A stretch of 64,000 nt of DNA from Fimenecus sp051881435 (lineage in GTDB: Bacteria > Bacillota > Clostridia > Oscillospirales > Acutalibacteraceae): NCBI GenBank assembly GCA_051881435.1, contig JBJEPW010000034.1, positions 51,848-115,847 on the forward strand, read 5' to 3'. The first letter of the stretch is position 1; every line of letters starts with the position of its first letter. Of this stretch, positions 16,948 to 25,959 are shown in pieces. The position numbers and the translations under genes were made by a program. The notes under the pieces were generated by a model. It had not been told where the DNA came from. It did not search any database and saw nothing but the letters and a program-made list of their open reading frames with translations.

Positions 16948-17688
16948 ATGAACACAAAAGCAAAAGTTGCCGTTGTAACAGGCGGAGCGAAGGGCATAGG
17001 AGAGGCTATATGTCTGCGCCTTGCCGCCCAAGGGTTCAGCGTGGCGATATGCTGTAATACATCAATTGAAAAGGCGGAAAAACTTGCCTGTAAGATTAAG
17101 AACAGGGGCGGAAATGCGGCGGTTTTCCCCTTTGACATTACGGACAGCGAGGCGGTGACCGCCGTTATGACCGATATTGAGCATAATTTCGGTGAAATCG
17201 GGGTGCTTGTAAACAACGCAGGAATTGCGCAGCAGTCACTTTTTACCGATATAACCGATGAAATGTGGCAAAGAATGATTGATACAAATTTAAGCGGTGC
17301 ATTTTACTGCACCCGTGCCGTTTTGCCCTTTATGATACATCGCAAGACAGGTAAAATCATAAATATCGCATCAATATGGGGCGAAATGGGCGGCTCTTGT
17401 GAGGTGCATTATTCAGCATCGAAGGCAGGGCTTATCGGTATGACGAAGGCTCTTGCCAAGGAATTGGGACTTTCGGGAATAACCGTAAATTCCGTGTCCC
17501 CCGGTGTTATTTTAACCGATATGACCGCTCATTTTGACGAGGACACAATGAACGAGCTTAAAGCCGAAACCCCTCTTAACCGTATCGGCACTCCCGATGA
17601 TGTTGCAGGTGCAGTTGTATTTTTGGCGTCATCTGACGGCGATTTCATAACGGGGCAGGATATTCCCGTTAACGGAGGAATGTATTGA
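16948..17688 (+). CDS. SDR oxidoreductase, 3-oxoacyl-ACP reductase (FabG)-like
   Basis: 246 residues from ATG 16948, with GAGGCGG upstream. The Rossmann motif TGGAKGIG near the start, NNAG, the catalytic Ser-Tyr-Lys set (IASIWG, then YSASKAG) and the closing GQDIPVNGGMY make it a classical short-chain dehydrogenase. It reduces ketones or oxidises alcohols with NAD(P)H. FabG is the nearest named family by motif, but no other fatty-acid genes are nearby, so the substrate is open. About 75 nt separate it from the MurE-like gene, and they may share a transcript. Confidence 0.88.
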   Translation: MNTKAKVAVVTGGAKGIGEAICLRLAAQGFSVAICCNTSIEKAEKLACKIKNRGGNAAVFPFDITDSEAVTAVMTDIEHNFGEIGVLVNNAGIAQQSLFTDITDEMWQRMIDTNLSGAFYCTRAVLPFMIHRKTGKIINIASIWGEMGGSCEVHYSASKAGLIGMTKALAKELGLSGITVNSVSPGVILTDMTAHFDEDTMNELKAETPLNRIGTPDDVAGAVVFLASSDGDFITGQDIPVNGGMY

Positions 17689-17762
17689 TTTTTTAATTGC
17701 ATATCATTGTGCATTATGATATGATATAAATTAGATTATTATTTGAAAAAACGGAGAACGAA

Positions 17763-19274
17763 ATGTTCAGCTTCAAAGATTTTGTAAACCTTTTCAGAGA
17801 AAACTCAATATTAACGGATTATGACCGGCTTTGCAATGCAGAAATCGGTTATATCTCATATAATTCAAGAGATGTAAAGAAAAACACACTGTTTTTCTGC
17901 AAGGGAGCCCATTTTAAAGAGGAGTTTTTAAAAGACGCCGTTAAAAAGGGCGCTGTGGCTTATGTTGCCGAAAGGAAATACGATGTAGCAGTTCCCTGCA
18001 TAACCGTTTCGGATATGCGTCTTGCTTTGGGACTTTCCGCAAATTTCTTTTACGGTAACGCTCACGAAAAGCTGAAGCTTATCGGCATTACAGGCACAAA
18101 AGGGAAATCCACAACTGCATACTTTATTAAATATATGCTTGACGAATATCTTGCCGAAAGCGGCAAAAAAAGCGCAATTGTATCTTCCATTGATACTTAT
18201 GACGGAGTTGTTAATGAGGAGAGCAGTCTTACAACTCCCGAACCTTTTGAGCTGCACAAACACTTTGACAATGCGGTTAAAAGCGGTATGGAGTATTTCA
18301 CAATGGAGGTCTCCTCACAGGCGCTGAAATACGGCAGAGTTTACGGCGTTGATTTTACAATCGGCTGTTATCTCAACATCGGAATTGACCATATAAGCGC
18401 GGTTGAACACCCCAATTTTGAAGATTATTTCAACTCAAAAATGAAGCTTTTTTCAAAATGCAGAACAGCAGTTGTAAATCTTGATTCGGACAGAACCGAA
18501 GATGTCTTAAAAGCGGCAAAAAATGCTCCCGAGTTAATAACTTTCAGTACAAAAGATAAAAATGCCGATGTCTATGGCTTTAACATACGCAAAAACGGCT
18601 CCGACACAATATTCACGGTGAGAACAAATTCCTTTGAGGGTGATTTTACACTGACTGTGCCCGGACTTTTCAATGTTGAAAACGCACTTTGCGCCATTGC
18701 CGTATGTAATAAGCTTGGAATTGACGAAAAATATATCCGTGCAGGACTTTTAAAAGCCCATTCAAGCGGCAGAATGGAGGTCTATGAAAGCGGCGATAAA
18801 AAAATCACCGTTATTGTAGATTACGCCCACAACAAAATGAGTTTTGAAAGTCTGTTTGCCTCTGTAAAAAAGGAATATCCGGGCAGGCACATTTCCATTG
18901 TTTTCGGTTGCCCCGGGAACAAGGCGATTATCCGCCGCAAGGATTTGGGCGAGATAAGCGGAATGAACGCAGATATGTCTTATATAACCGAGGACGACCC
19001 TGCCGAGGAAAGCCTTGAAGATATTTGCAAAACCGTTGCAGGCTATGTGGAGAGCAAGGGCGGAAAATACAGTATAATTTATGACAGAGGCGAGGCAATA
19101 AAACAGGCGATTGCCGACTGTAACGGAGACGGAATTGTGCTTCTTGCGGGAAAAGGTGCGGAAACTCACCAGAAAAGGGGAATTATCTCCGAGCACTATG
19201 AGGGCGATGCGTATTTTGCAAAAAAATATCTTGCGGAGTATGATAACGGCACTTTGCCGAAAGGAAATATATGA
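17763..19274 (+). CDS. MurE-like UDP-N-acetylmuramyl-tripeptide ligase
   Basis: 503 residues in the three-domain Mur ligase layout: UDP-binding domain (to about 95), ATPase domain with GITGTKGKSTT and the catalytic TMEVSSQAL, and a carboxy domain. MurE adds the third residue of the peptidoglycan stem. The amino-acid pocket motif, DNPR in meso-diaminopimelate enzymes, reads EDDPAEE here. The Arg that holds the second carboxylate is missing, so the added residue may be lysine or another amino acid, or this may be a specialised paralogue. GGAG precedes ATG. Its stop overlaps the next start. The neighbours are transporters, not the usual mur/fts cluster. Confidence 0.85.
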   Translation: MFSFKDFVNLFRENSILTDYDRLCNAEIGYISYNSRDVKKNTLFFCKGAHFKEEFLKDAVKKGAVAYVAERKYDVAVPCITVSDMRLALGLSANFFYGNAHEKLKLIGITGTKGKSTTAYFIKYMLDEYLAESGKKSAIVSSIDTYDGVVNEESSLTTPEPFELHKHFDNAVKSGMEYFTMEVSSQALKYGRVYGVDFTIGCYLNIGIDHISAVEHPNFEDYFNSKMKLFSKCRTAVVNLDSDRTEDVLKAAKNAPELITFSTKDKNADVYGFNIRKNGSDTIFTVRTNSFEGDFTLTVPGLFNVENALCAIAVCNKLGIDEKYIRAGLLKAHSSGRMEVYESGDKKITVIVDYAHNKMSFESLFASVKKEYPGRHISIVFGCPGNKAIIRRKDLGEISGMNADMSYITEDDPAEESLEDICKTVAGYVESKGGKYSIIYDRGEAIKQAIADCNGDGIVLLAGKGAETHQKRGIISEHYEGDAYFAKKYLAEYDNGTLPKGNI

Positions 19275-19477
19275 TGGAAATAAATAAAAAAACATTAAAA
19301 ACGGCAGGCGCAGTTTTTTCTGCCGTATCGGCAGCGGCGGGAGTAATAAGTCTTGCTCTTGCGAAATACGAGGAAAAACAGGGAAATTATTCCCGGGAAT
19401 TTTCCGATTGCGAAGATGAAATAACGGCGGCTGTTGAAGCGGTAAGAGCCGAAAACACGGAGGGCGCAAATGAGTAA
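19271..19477 (+). CDS. small single-pass membrane protein
   Basis: 68 residues with no recognised family. An amino-terminal basic stretch (NKKTLKTAG) precedes a hydrophobic helix (about 12-31, AVFSAVSAAAGVISLALA) and an acidic tail. The start overlaps the MurE-like stop by 4 nt and has AAAGGA at the right distance. The 3' end overlaps the symporter start by 8 nt. Tight coupling on both sides supports a real gene. It could anchor or regulate a neighbouring membrane protein, but that is speculation. Confidence 0.6.
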   Translation: MMEINKKTLKTAGAVFSAVSAAAGVISLALAKYEEKQGNYSREFSDCEDEITAAVEAVRAENTEGANE

Positions 19478-20858
19478 AAATTTAGGCAGATATTTAGGCT
19501 ACGGAGTAGGTGCCGTGGGTCTTGATTTAAGCTACGGACTTTTCTATTCCTATCTTTCATATTATCTTTCAAGTCTCGGTATTCATTCGGCGTTTCTTTT
19601 AATTATTACGCCCCTTGCCCGAATTTGGGACGGAATTAACGACCCCATGATGGGCACTATTGTGGATAACACAAAAACAAAACACGGAAAGTACAGACCG
19701 TGGATTTTAATTGGTGCTGTTTGTAACGCAGTTGTATTGGCGCTTCTTTTTACCTCTTTTGGTATGAGCGGTTGGAAGCTTTATACCTACATAGCAGTAA
19801 TGTATGTGCTTTGGGGTATGACAAACACAATGGCGGATATTCCATATTGGTCAATGGTGCCCTCGTTCACAAGCGAGGAAAAAGAGAGAAACCTGGTTGC
19901 AACAATCGCCCGCACATTTTCAGGTATCGGTCAGGGAATTATTACAATACTCACTCCCATGATTGTGCCGAAATTAGGCAGTGACCTTTCTCATGCAACA
20001 GAAAAAGGCTACACCCCCGAAGGCTTTTCAAAATGGGCAATTATCTGCGGAATTGCGCTGATATTTTTCGCTTTAACCTGCGTGCTTGTAACAAAAGAAA
20101 CAAATGTTGTTTACGGTGAGAAAAAGAAATTCAGCATAAAGCAGATTTTCTCTGTTATTAAAACCAACGATCAGCTTGTGGTGTTCATTATATTTGCAAT
20201 GCTTTCAAATGCAGGCTGGTATCTTACATCTTCAACTGCGGTTTATTTCTTTTCGGACTCACTGGGAAAACCCGAAGCTCAGTCCACATTCGGCCTTATC
20301 GGTACGGTAGGCTCAGTTTTAGGTCTTCTTGTAATTCCCGTGCTGTCAACGAAATTCACAAAAAGAACTACATATACAATTTCTTTAACCACCGCAATTA
20401 TCGGTTATGTTTTAATGTTTATTACAGGTACGGTATTAAAACAACCCCTGATTTTGAGCATTTGTTATATTCTTGCTTCCGTGGGTATTTCTTCAATGTT
20501 TGTTTCGCAGACAATATTCCTTGCGGACATTGTTGACTACGGTGAATATAAAAACGGCGAGAGAAGTGAGAGCATAACCTTCTCAATGAAAGGTTTTTTG
20601 CAGAAAATGGCTTACACAATCCAAACGATTATGCTTTTCGGCGGACTTTGGATTATGAACTACAACTCGCAGAAAGCACACAATGATATTTCGGAGGGAA
20701 CAAAATTCGGCATAGGAATTATCTGTTTCGGATTACCTGTTGTTTTCCTCACACTTTCATTGATTGTTTTCAGAAAGAAATTTAAAATTTACGGCGAGCT
20801 TGCACAGAAAGTGCACGATTATATTATTGAAAAGCGCGCAGGTGAAGCGGATAAATAA
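19470..20858 (+). CDS. GPH-family sugar:cation symporter (copy 1)
   Basis: A 462-residue, 12-helix MFS protein. The family signature DGINDPMMGTIVDNTKTKHG (about 55-74) marks glycoside-pentoside-hexuronide symporters such as MelB, which import oligosaccharides with Na+ or H+. GGAGGG precedes ATG. It is followed after 19 nt by a second GPH carrier. These are the only obvious sugar importers in the window and could feed the cytoplasmic hydrolases encoded elsewhere, though no regulation ties them together. Confidence 0.9.
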   Translation: MSKNLGRYLGYGVGAVGLDLSYGLFYSYLSYYLSSLGIHSAFLLIITPLARIWDGINDPMMGTIVDNTKTKHGKYRPWILIGAVCNAVVLALLFTSFGMSGWKLYTYIAVMYVLWGMTNTMADIPYWSMVPSFTSEEKERNLVATIARTFSGIGQGIITILTPMIVPKLGSDLSHATEKGYTPEGFSKWAIICGIALIFFALTCVLVTKETNVVYGEKKKFSIKQIFSVIKTNDQLVVFIIFAMLSNAGWYLTSSTAVYFFSDSLGKPEAQSTFGLIGTVGSVLGLLVIPVLSTKFTKRTTYTISLTTAIIGYVLMFITGTVLKQPLILSICYILASVGISSMFVSQTIFLADIVDYGEYKNGERSESITFSMKGFLQKMAYTIQTIMLFGGLWIMNYNSQKAHNDISEGTKFGIGIICFGLPVVFLTLSLIVFRKKFKIYGELAQKVHDYIIEKRAGEADK

Positions 20859-20877
20859 AAAATAAAGGAGTATTGCA

Positions 20878-22410
20878 ATGGAAGAACAACAAGTAAAGAA
20901 AAGCGGGAAAATAAGCACTTTCCTCAATTCCAAAATCGTTAAAAAAGATGTGGGCGAGGAAACATATCTCACATGGCGTGAAACAATTTCCTATGCCTTG
21001 GGCAGAGGCGCGCAGGGAATGTTCACCTCAATGACAGGTTCAAAATACCTGAACTACTTTTTAACAAACATACTTTTAAAGCGATTTGACAATCCAATGG
21101 GATTAGCGTCGCAGATACGCCTTTACTGCGGTATATTCGATGCAATCAATGACCCCATAATGGGCGTTATCGTTGATAAAACAAGAACGAAAGAGGGACA
21201 AATGCGCCCCTATATCCGTATTGCTCCCTGGTTTGTTTCGGCAGTAATGCTCCTTTTCTTCCTCGGTATGCCTGGCAGCGTTCCCAACTGGGCGTGTATT
21301 GCATGGACGGTTTTCCTCTTTGTAGGACTTGATGTTACATATACCGCCTTTGATATTCCCATGGGCGCGCTGGCGTTTGTAATTACACCCAACGGCATTG
21401 AACGAACGAAGCTTTACGGCGCAAGCTCCATTATCCGTTCCGTATCGGGCGTATTACCGGGTCTTTTTGTTGCCTGCGCAGGCTGGCTTCCCTATTTTAA
21501 AACTCACACCTCAAAAGCATATCTTACCGGTGCAATAGTTTCGGCGGTAGGAATTATGGTATTCACAAGAATTACTTACCGTAACACAAAAGAAAGAACA
21601 ATCCACCATGAGGAGGCTCCGTCGGTAGGCGAGTGCTTTAAGCTCCTTTTCAAGAACAGACCGCTTCTTATGCTCTTCCTTGCAAATATGCTGTTCATAC
21701 TTGTTAAGGTTACAAATCAGGTTTCGTTCTATTTCGTTGCCGACCTTATGTTTACCACAAAGTATAATGTATTTATAGATATTATCACCTTCCCCGGCTT
21801 CCTTATTGCAGGTATCGGAGTTCCCAAGCTTGTTGAAAAGCTGGGCGAGCGTTCCGACCCGAGAAAGTTTTACAGAGTTTGCTGTGTTCTTGCCATTGCG
21901 TTCCATCTCCTCTTTGCGATTACATGCTATGACGGACTTATAAACAAAGAACCCGGCAAGGTTGTATCTCTTCCCATAGGTATACTTATTGTTCTTTTCA
22001 CAGGACTTACGGCAATTCCTTTGGAGTGCAAAAACCTTATGCAAAAGGAAATGGAAGCGGAAACCGTTGACTATATCGAATGGAAAACAGGCACCCGCGT
22101 TGAGGGAATTATGCTTTCCATTATGTCCTTTACAGGCAAAATCGAAAATTCCTTCTCCGCCGCAATCGGTATGGCAATTCTTTCCTTTACGGGATATATC
22201 GTTCACGAGGACGGCTCTGTAATCCAGAATGCCGCAACAAACAAGGCGCTGTTCTTTATGACGACAATTCTTCCCGCAATCGGCTATCTTCTTATGCTTA
22301 TTCCCATGGCTTTCTATAATATTTCGGGTAAGAGCCATCATATGATGATTGAAGAGCTTAAAGCACGCCACGAGGCTGAAACGGGTTCTGCCGTTGCAAA
22401 TCATGAGTAA
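20878..22410 (+). CDS. GPH-family sugar:cation symporter (copy 2)
   Basis: 510 residues with the signature DAINDPIMGVIVDKTRTKEG near residue 80, and about 12 helices. It differs clearly from copy 1 and has longer loops. AAAGGAG lies 7 nt before ATG. Its last 8 bases overlap the phosphoesterase start, so translation of the two is coupled. Substrate unknown. A long antisense open frame across this gene (21511-22404) has no features of a real protein. Confidence 0.9.
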   Translation: MEEQQVKKSGKISTFLNSKIVKKDVGEETYLTWRETISYALGRGAQGMFTSMTGSKYLNYFLTNILLKRFDNPMGLASQIRLYCGIFDAINDPIMGVIVDKTRTKEGQMRPYIRIAPWFVSAVMLLFFLGMPGSVPNWACIAWTVFLFVGLDVTYTAFDIPMGALAFVITPNGIERTKLYGASSIIRSVSGVLPGLFVACAGWLPYFKTHTSKAYLTGAIVSAVGIMVFTRITYRNTKERTIHHEEAPSVGECFKLLFKNRPLLMLFLANMLFILVKVTNQVSFYFVADLMFTTKYNVFIDIITFPGFLIAGIGVPKLVEKLGERSDPRKFYRVCCVLAIAFHLLFAITCYDGLINKEPGKVVSLPIGILIVLFTGLTAIPLECKNLMQKEMEAETVDYIEWKTGTRVEGIMLSIMSFTGKIENSFSAAIGMAILSFTGYIVHEDGSVIQNAATNKALFFMTTILPAIGYLLMLIPMAFYNISGKSHHMMIEELKARHEAETGSAVANHE

Positions 22411-23818
22411 AACCGTATTAACCTTTATCGCCGATACCCATTATTATTCAAAAACGCTGGGAACAGAGGGAAAAGCTTATCAGCTCCGCTCCGATTCCGA
22501 CCAGAAATGTCTTGCCGAAACGGGCGAGATAATCGACGCCGCTTTCAGCAAGTTATCAAAAAGCGACTGTGACGCGGTTATGATTGTCGGCGACCTTACA
22601 AACGACGGCGAGCGCGTTTGCCACGAGGAATTCCGTGAAAAACTTCGTAAATTAAAGGAAACAAAAAATGTGTATGTGGTCACGGCAACCCACGATTGGT
22701 GCTGTGACTGCAATCCACGCCGCTTTGAGGGCGACAGGGTGTATAACGATGTTCCCACCCTTCACCACAACGAGCTTTACGATTTCTACCGTGAATTCGG
22801 TACCGACAGCGCCTTTGCGGAGTACAGAACAACGCTGGGCACTGCCTCTTATGCCGTTGATATAGGCGACGATGTAACGCTCATAGCTCTTATTGACGAT
22901 AAAAACGGCAGAGGCGGCGCGGGCTTTAAAAAAGAGCATCTTGAATGGGTAAAGGAACAGATTAAAGGGGCAAAGCAAAGGGGCAGGCTCCCCGTTGCCA
23001 TGGAGCATCACCTTTTGTATCCTCATGTTTCTCCCCTTATCACCAACGGTGCGCGCTGCCGCGACGGCGAGCATATTTTAAACGAAATGGCGGACGCAGG
23101 ATTAAAATTTGTCTTTGTGGGGCACTCCCATATTCAGCGTATAGATGAATACACATCTCCTGCGGGGAATAAAATTTACGAGGTCAATATCGGCTCCCTT
23201 GTGGGGTATCCTGCACCTATGGTCACTATGACCGTGGAAAACGGCGATATTACGGTGAACACGGAGCACCTGAAAACCTTTGTGTATAACGGCGAGGAAA
23301 AGAATTTAACAGAATATCTTGCCGACCACGCAACAAAAATTGTTTCCGTTGTATTTGATGCCGCAGAAAGCGGCGACCGCGGTCTTTTTTCAAGGCGGCT
23401 TGAAGCGCTGGGCATAAAAAGCGAGCCTGTTATGAAATACTATTTCATAATCGCACCGGTTCTCAAAAAAATTTCCGGTGCAACGGTTGGCTCTGCGGGA
23501 AAGCTCATAAACGCAGTTACTATCGGCAAAGCCATACCCTGTGAGAGCGTAAAGAATCTTGAAAGCGTTAAGGTTACACAGGTAATTGACCGTATGATGC
23601 TGAATGTTCTTGACGGCGCAGTAAATAAGTATTCGCCGAAGGACGATTTTTATAAGGTTGTAAGAGGAGCCGTGAGCGCTCCTTTGAGGATAAGCCGCAA
23701 GCTTCATTTGGGCGGTAAGGTGACCGAGCTTTTATCGGAGCTTGACCGTATCGCAGATGAGGCGTTGAGCGGAGGGGCTATTGACAATAATTATCTGCAT
23801 ATTAAAAACGAGGTGTAA
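22403..23818 (+). CDS. calcineurin-like metallophosphoesterase (paralogue A)
   Basis: About 471 residues starting at the ATG that overlaps the symporter stop; this gives the family beginning MSKTVLTFIADTHYYS. Metal motifs are ADTHYY, VGDLTNDGE, EHH and GHSHIQR. The third motif, normally GNHD or GNHE, reads ATHDW, so the usual metal-ligand Asn is replaced by Thr. There is no signal peptide, so it is cytoplasmic. The carboxy-terminal 200 residues are helical and not recognised. A second paralogue lies 700 bp downstream, separated by a membrane protein gene. Substrates may be phosphodiesters or phosphosugars, but nothing decides this. Confidence 0.82.
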   Translation: MSKTVLTFIADTHYYSKTLGTEGKAYQLRSDSDQKCLAETGEIIDAAFSKLSKSDCDAVMIVGDLTNDGERVCHEEFREKLRKLKETKNVYVVTATHDWCCDCNPRRFEGDRVYNDVPTLHHNELYDFYREFGTDSAFAEYRTTLGTASYAVDIGDDVTLIALIDDKNGRGGAGFKKEHLEWVKEQIKGAKQRGRLPVAMEHHLLYPHVSPLITNGARCRDGEHILNEMADAGLKFVFVGHSHIQRIDEYTSPAGNKIYEVNIGSLVGYPAPMVTMTVENGDITVNTEHLKTFVYNGEEKNLTEYLADHATKIVSVVFDAAESGDRGLFSRRLEALGIKSEPVMKYYFIIAPVLKKISGATVGSAGKLINAVTIGKAIPCESVKNLESVKVTQVIDRMMLNVLDGAVNKYSPKDDFYKVVRGAVSAPLRISRKLHLGGKVTELLSELDRIADEALSGGAIDNNYLHIKNEV

Positions 23819-23821
23819 AAA

Positions 23822-24493
23822 GTGCCTAAATATCTTGATAAGGTTCCTTTTGTCAAATATTCCCGAACCGAGGAATGGATAAGCTCTATTTCCCATATGG
23901 CAGGCGGCGGATTTGCCGTTTGCGCTTTTGTGCTGTGCCTTGTAAAGGGCATAATGCGCCGCAATCCTTGGTATATCGTAACGGGGATTGTTTTTTCACT
24001 TATTATGATAGGAATGTATACCTGCTCCGCAGTTTATCACGGGCTTTATAACAACAACGGCAAAAAAGCCATGCGGCTTGTTGATCACACAATGGTATTT
24101 TGTCTTATTGCAGGTACCATTACTCCGTATGCCCTTGTTACACTGCGTGCGGCGAGCCCTGCTATAGGCTGGACTTTGTTCGGCGTTGCGTGGGGATGTA
24201 CCGCGGCAGCGGCGGCAATGATTTTTATATCCTTTGAAAAGACTAAAATTCCGCAAATGATACTTTGTATTGCCGAGGGCTGGATGGTAATAGTGCTTGT
24301 AAGAAAGCTTTATGAGCTTTTAAGCCCCGCGGGCTTCTGGCTGCTTCTCTCAGGGGGAATTTGCTATACAGTGGGCGCTGTGCTTTACGGAATAGGCAGC
24401 AAGAAAAAATATTTCCACAGCGTTTTTCATTTCTTTGTAATCGGGGGAAGTGTTCTGCACTTTCTTTCCATATTTCTTTATGTGTTCAAATAA
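23822..24493 (+). CDS. hemolysin III / YqfA (PAQR-like) membrane protein
   Basis: 223 residues with seven predicted helices. The family marks are the early ISHMAGGGFAV, SAVYHG and VDHTMVFCLIAGTITP, and the closing HSVFHFFVIGG; the conserved His residues are a proposed Zn site. The start is GTG, 4 nt after the phosphoesterase stop. These proteins are related to adiponectin receptors and affect membrane lipid homeostasis; lytic activity should not be inferred from the name. Confidence 0.88.
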   Translation: MPKYLDKVPFVKYSRTEEWISSISHMAGGGFAVCAFVLCLVKGIMRRNPWYIVTGIVFSLIMIGMYTCSAVYHGLYNNNGKKAMRLVDHTMVFCLIAGTITPYALVTLRAASPAIGWTLFGVAWGCTAAAAAMIFISFEKTKIPQMILCIAEGWMVIVLVRKLYELLSPAGFWLLLSGGICYTVGAVLYGIGSKKKYFHSVFHFFVIGGSVLHFLSIFLYVFK

Positions 24494-24517
24494 ATAATTT
24501 ATCAGCGGGGGAAAAAT

Positions 24518-25906
24518 ATGGCGGGGAATTTAAAATTTTATCTTATAACCGATTTACATTATTATGATAAGTCTTTGGGCGTCACGGGCAAGGCTTATGA
24601 ATCGTTAAGCAATGCTGACCAGAAATGCCTGGCGGAGTCCGGCGCAATAATCGACGCATACTTTGATAAGATTATTGAGGATAAAGAAGTCGATACCGTG
24701 CTTATAGCGGGCGATGTTACATATAACGGCGCAAAGGAGAGCCATTTGGGGCTTTTGCCCAAGCTCAACCGCTTTAAAGAGGCGGGCAAGCGTGTATTCC
24801 TTATCACCGCAACTCACGATTATTATGTGGAGGGTAATAAAACAGGATGTCCCGAACGCTGTGACGGCGATGTATTGGGGCGCGCAACCGTAACCTCCCG
24901 TGAAGAGCTTGCGGAAATGTATTATGAGTTCGGTCCCAACGAGGCGATTTCAAGGCACGGGGAAAGCCATTCCTATTCCGTTCAGCTTTGCGAAGGGTAC
25001 AGGCTTTTGTGCCTTAATGACGACGGTGACCGTGTGTTCTGCGGATACAGTGAAGACCAGCTTCGGTGGATTGATGAACAGATAACAGCGGCGCACGACG
25101 CGGGGGACTATATTTTTGCAATGACTCATCACCCTGTCTTGCCGCCAACGCCCATTTATCCCATTATGAGCAAGCGGGATATGTTGGGTGACAGCGAAAA
25201 AACAGCGGAGTTTTTAGCGGACAGAGGCGTAAAGTTTATATTTACAGGTCACGCCCATATGATGAATGTCGGCAAAATAACCACAAAAGCAGGCAACGAT
25301 TTTTACGATGTTAACACCTGCTCACCTGTTGGGTACCCCTCTGCCATGCGTAAAGTCACAATGACCGAGGATGAAGTACAGATAGAGTCTATTGTGATTG
25401 ACGATTTTGATTGGGACAGAAAGGGCAAAACCGCAGAGGAGTATTTAAAGGACAGTTTCAGCTATATGCTCAACGATGTACTGTATTCGGCGGCTTACGA
25501 TATTGACCATCTTGCCAATGATTTGGCGTGTGGGTTCAGTATGACTCCCGAGCAGATTTATAAAATGAAAGTGCCCTTGGGCATTATCGGTAAGGCACTG
25601 CAAAAACTGACTCTCGGAGGATTGGGTAAACTGTTATTCATCAGCAAGAGTATTGATAAAAAAATCAGGGATATTAAGGTTAAAGATTTTCTTCTTATGT
25701 TAATTCAAAGCACCTTCCACGGTGACGAGCCCTATACGCCCGATACGGCTGAGTATAAAGCTTTTGCCGCTATAACAGGCAGGATAAAGGGATTTTTGAA
25801 GCTTAAAAAGGGCACAGAGGGAGCTTGTGATATACTGGACCTTGTGACAAACGGCGTGCTGTATGATGCCCCTCCCGCCGATTGGAATGTAGTGTTGTCT
25901 AAATAG
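24518..25906 (+). CDS. calcineurin-like metallophosphoesterase (paralogue B)
   Basis: 462 residues that align along the whole length with paralogue A (LTVKL-like opening, GVTGKAYES, NADQKCLAESG versus SDQKCLAETG). Motifs are TDLHYYD, AGDVTYNG, THHPVLPPTP and TGHAHMMN. The third motif again lacks Asn (ATHDYY). The shared departure in both copies suggests a conserved variant rather than decay. GGGGGA precedes the ATG. It ends the operon that begins at the MurE-like gene, followed directly by the sporulation genes. Confidence 0.82.
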   Translation: MAGNLKFYLITDLHYYDKSLGVTGKAYESLSNADQKCLAESGAIIDAYFDKIIEDKEVDTVLIAGDVTYNGAKESHLGLLPKLNRFKEAGKRVFLITATHDYYVEGNKTGCPERCDGDVLGRATVTSREELAEMYYEFGPNEAISRHGESHSYSVQLCEGYRLLCLNDDGDRVFCGYSEDQLRWIDEQITAAHDAGDYIFAMTHHPVLPPTPIYPIMSKRDMLGDSEKTAEFLADRGVKFIFTGHAHMMNVGKITTKAGNDFYDVNTCSPVGYPSAMRKVTMTEDEVQIESIVIDDFDWDRKGKTAEEYLKDSFSYMLNDVLYSAAYDIDHLANDLACGFSMTPEQIYKMKVPLGIIGKALQKLTLGGLGKLLFISKSIDKKIRDIKVKDFLLMLIQSTFHGDEPYTPDTAEYKAFAAITGRIKGFLKLKKGTEGACDILDLVTNGVLYDAPPADWNVVLSK

Positions 25907-25908
25907 TA

Positions 25909-25950
25909 GAATAGATTTGTCCCTCCTTACATATAAATTGTTTAAGGAGG
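25909..25950 (+). promoter_or_regulatory. yabP leader: sigma-E-like promoter and ribosome-site hairpin
   Basis: GAATAGA (25909-25915) and CATATAAAT (25930-25938), 14 bp apart, match the sporulation sigma-E consensus at five of seven -35 positions and most of the -10. Overlapping this, CCTCCTTA (25922-25929) pairs perfectly with TAAGGAGG (25943-25950), the ribosome site of yabP. The left arm would be absent from an RNA started at this promoter. Confidence 0.5.
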
Positions 25951-25959
25951 TACATAATT

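Noticed and set aside
18762..19469. 235-residue antisense frame over the MurE-like gene and small protein
   Set aside because: It covers two supported genes in a coupled operon and encodes low-complexity Leu/Phe/Arg-rich sequence without motifs.
21511..22404. 297-residue antisense open frame over the second GPH symporter
   Set aside because: It mirrors a well-supported transporter gene and has no ribosome site or recognisable domain; its composition (many Cys, Asn and His) is that of a reverse-strand shadow.
23822..24493. A toxin on the basis of the name hemolysin III
   Set aside because: The family is a widespread PAQR-like membrane protein; nothing here supports lytic activity.
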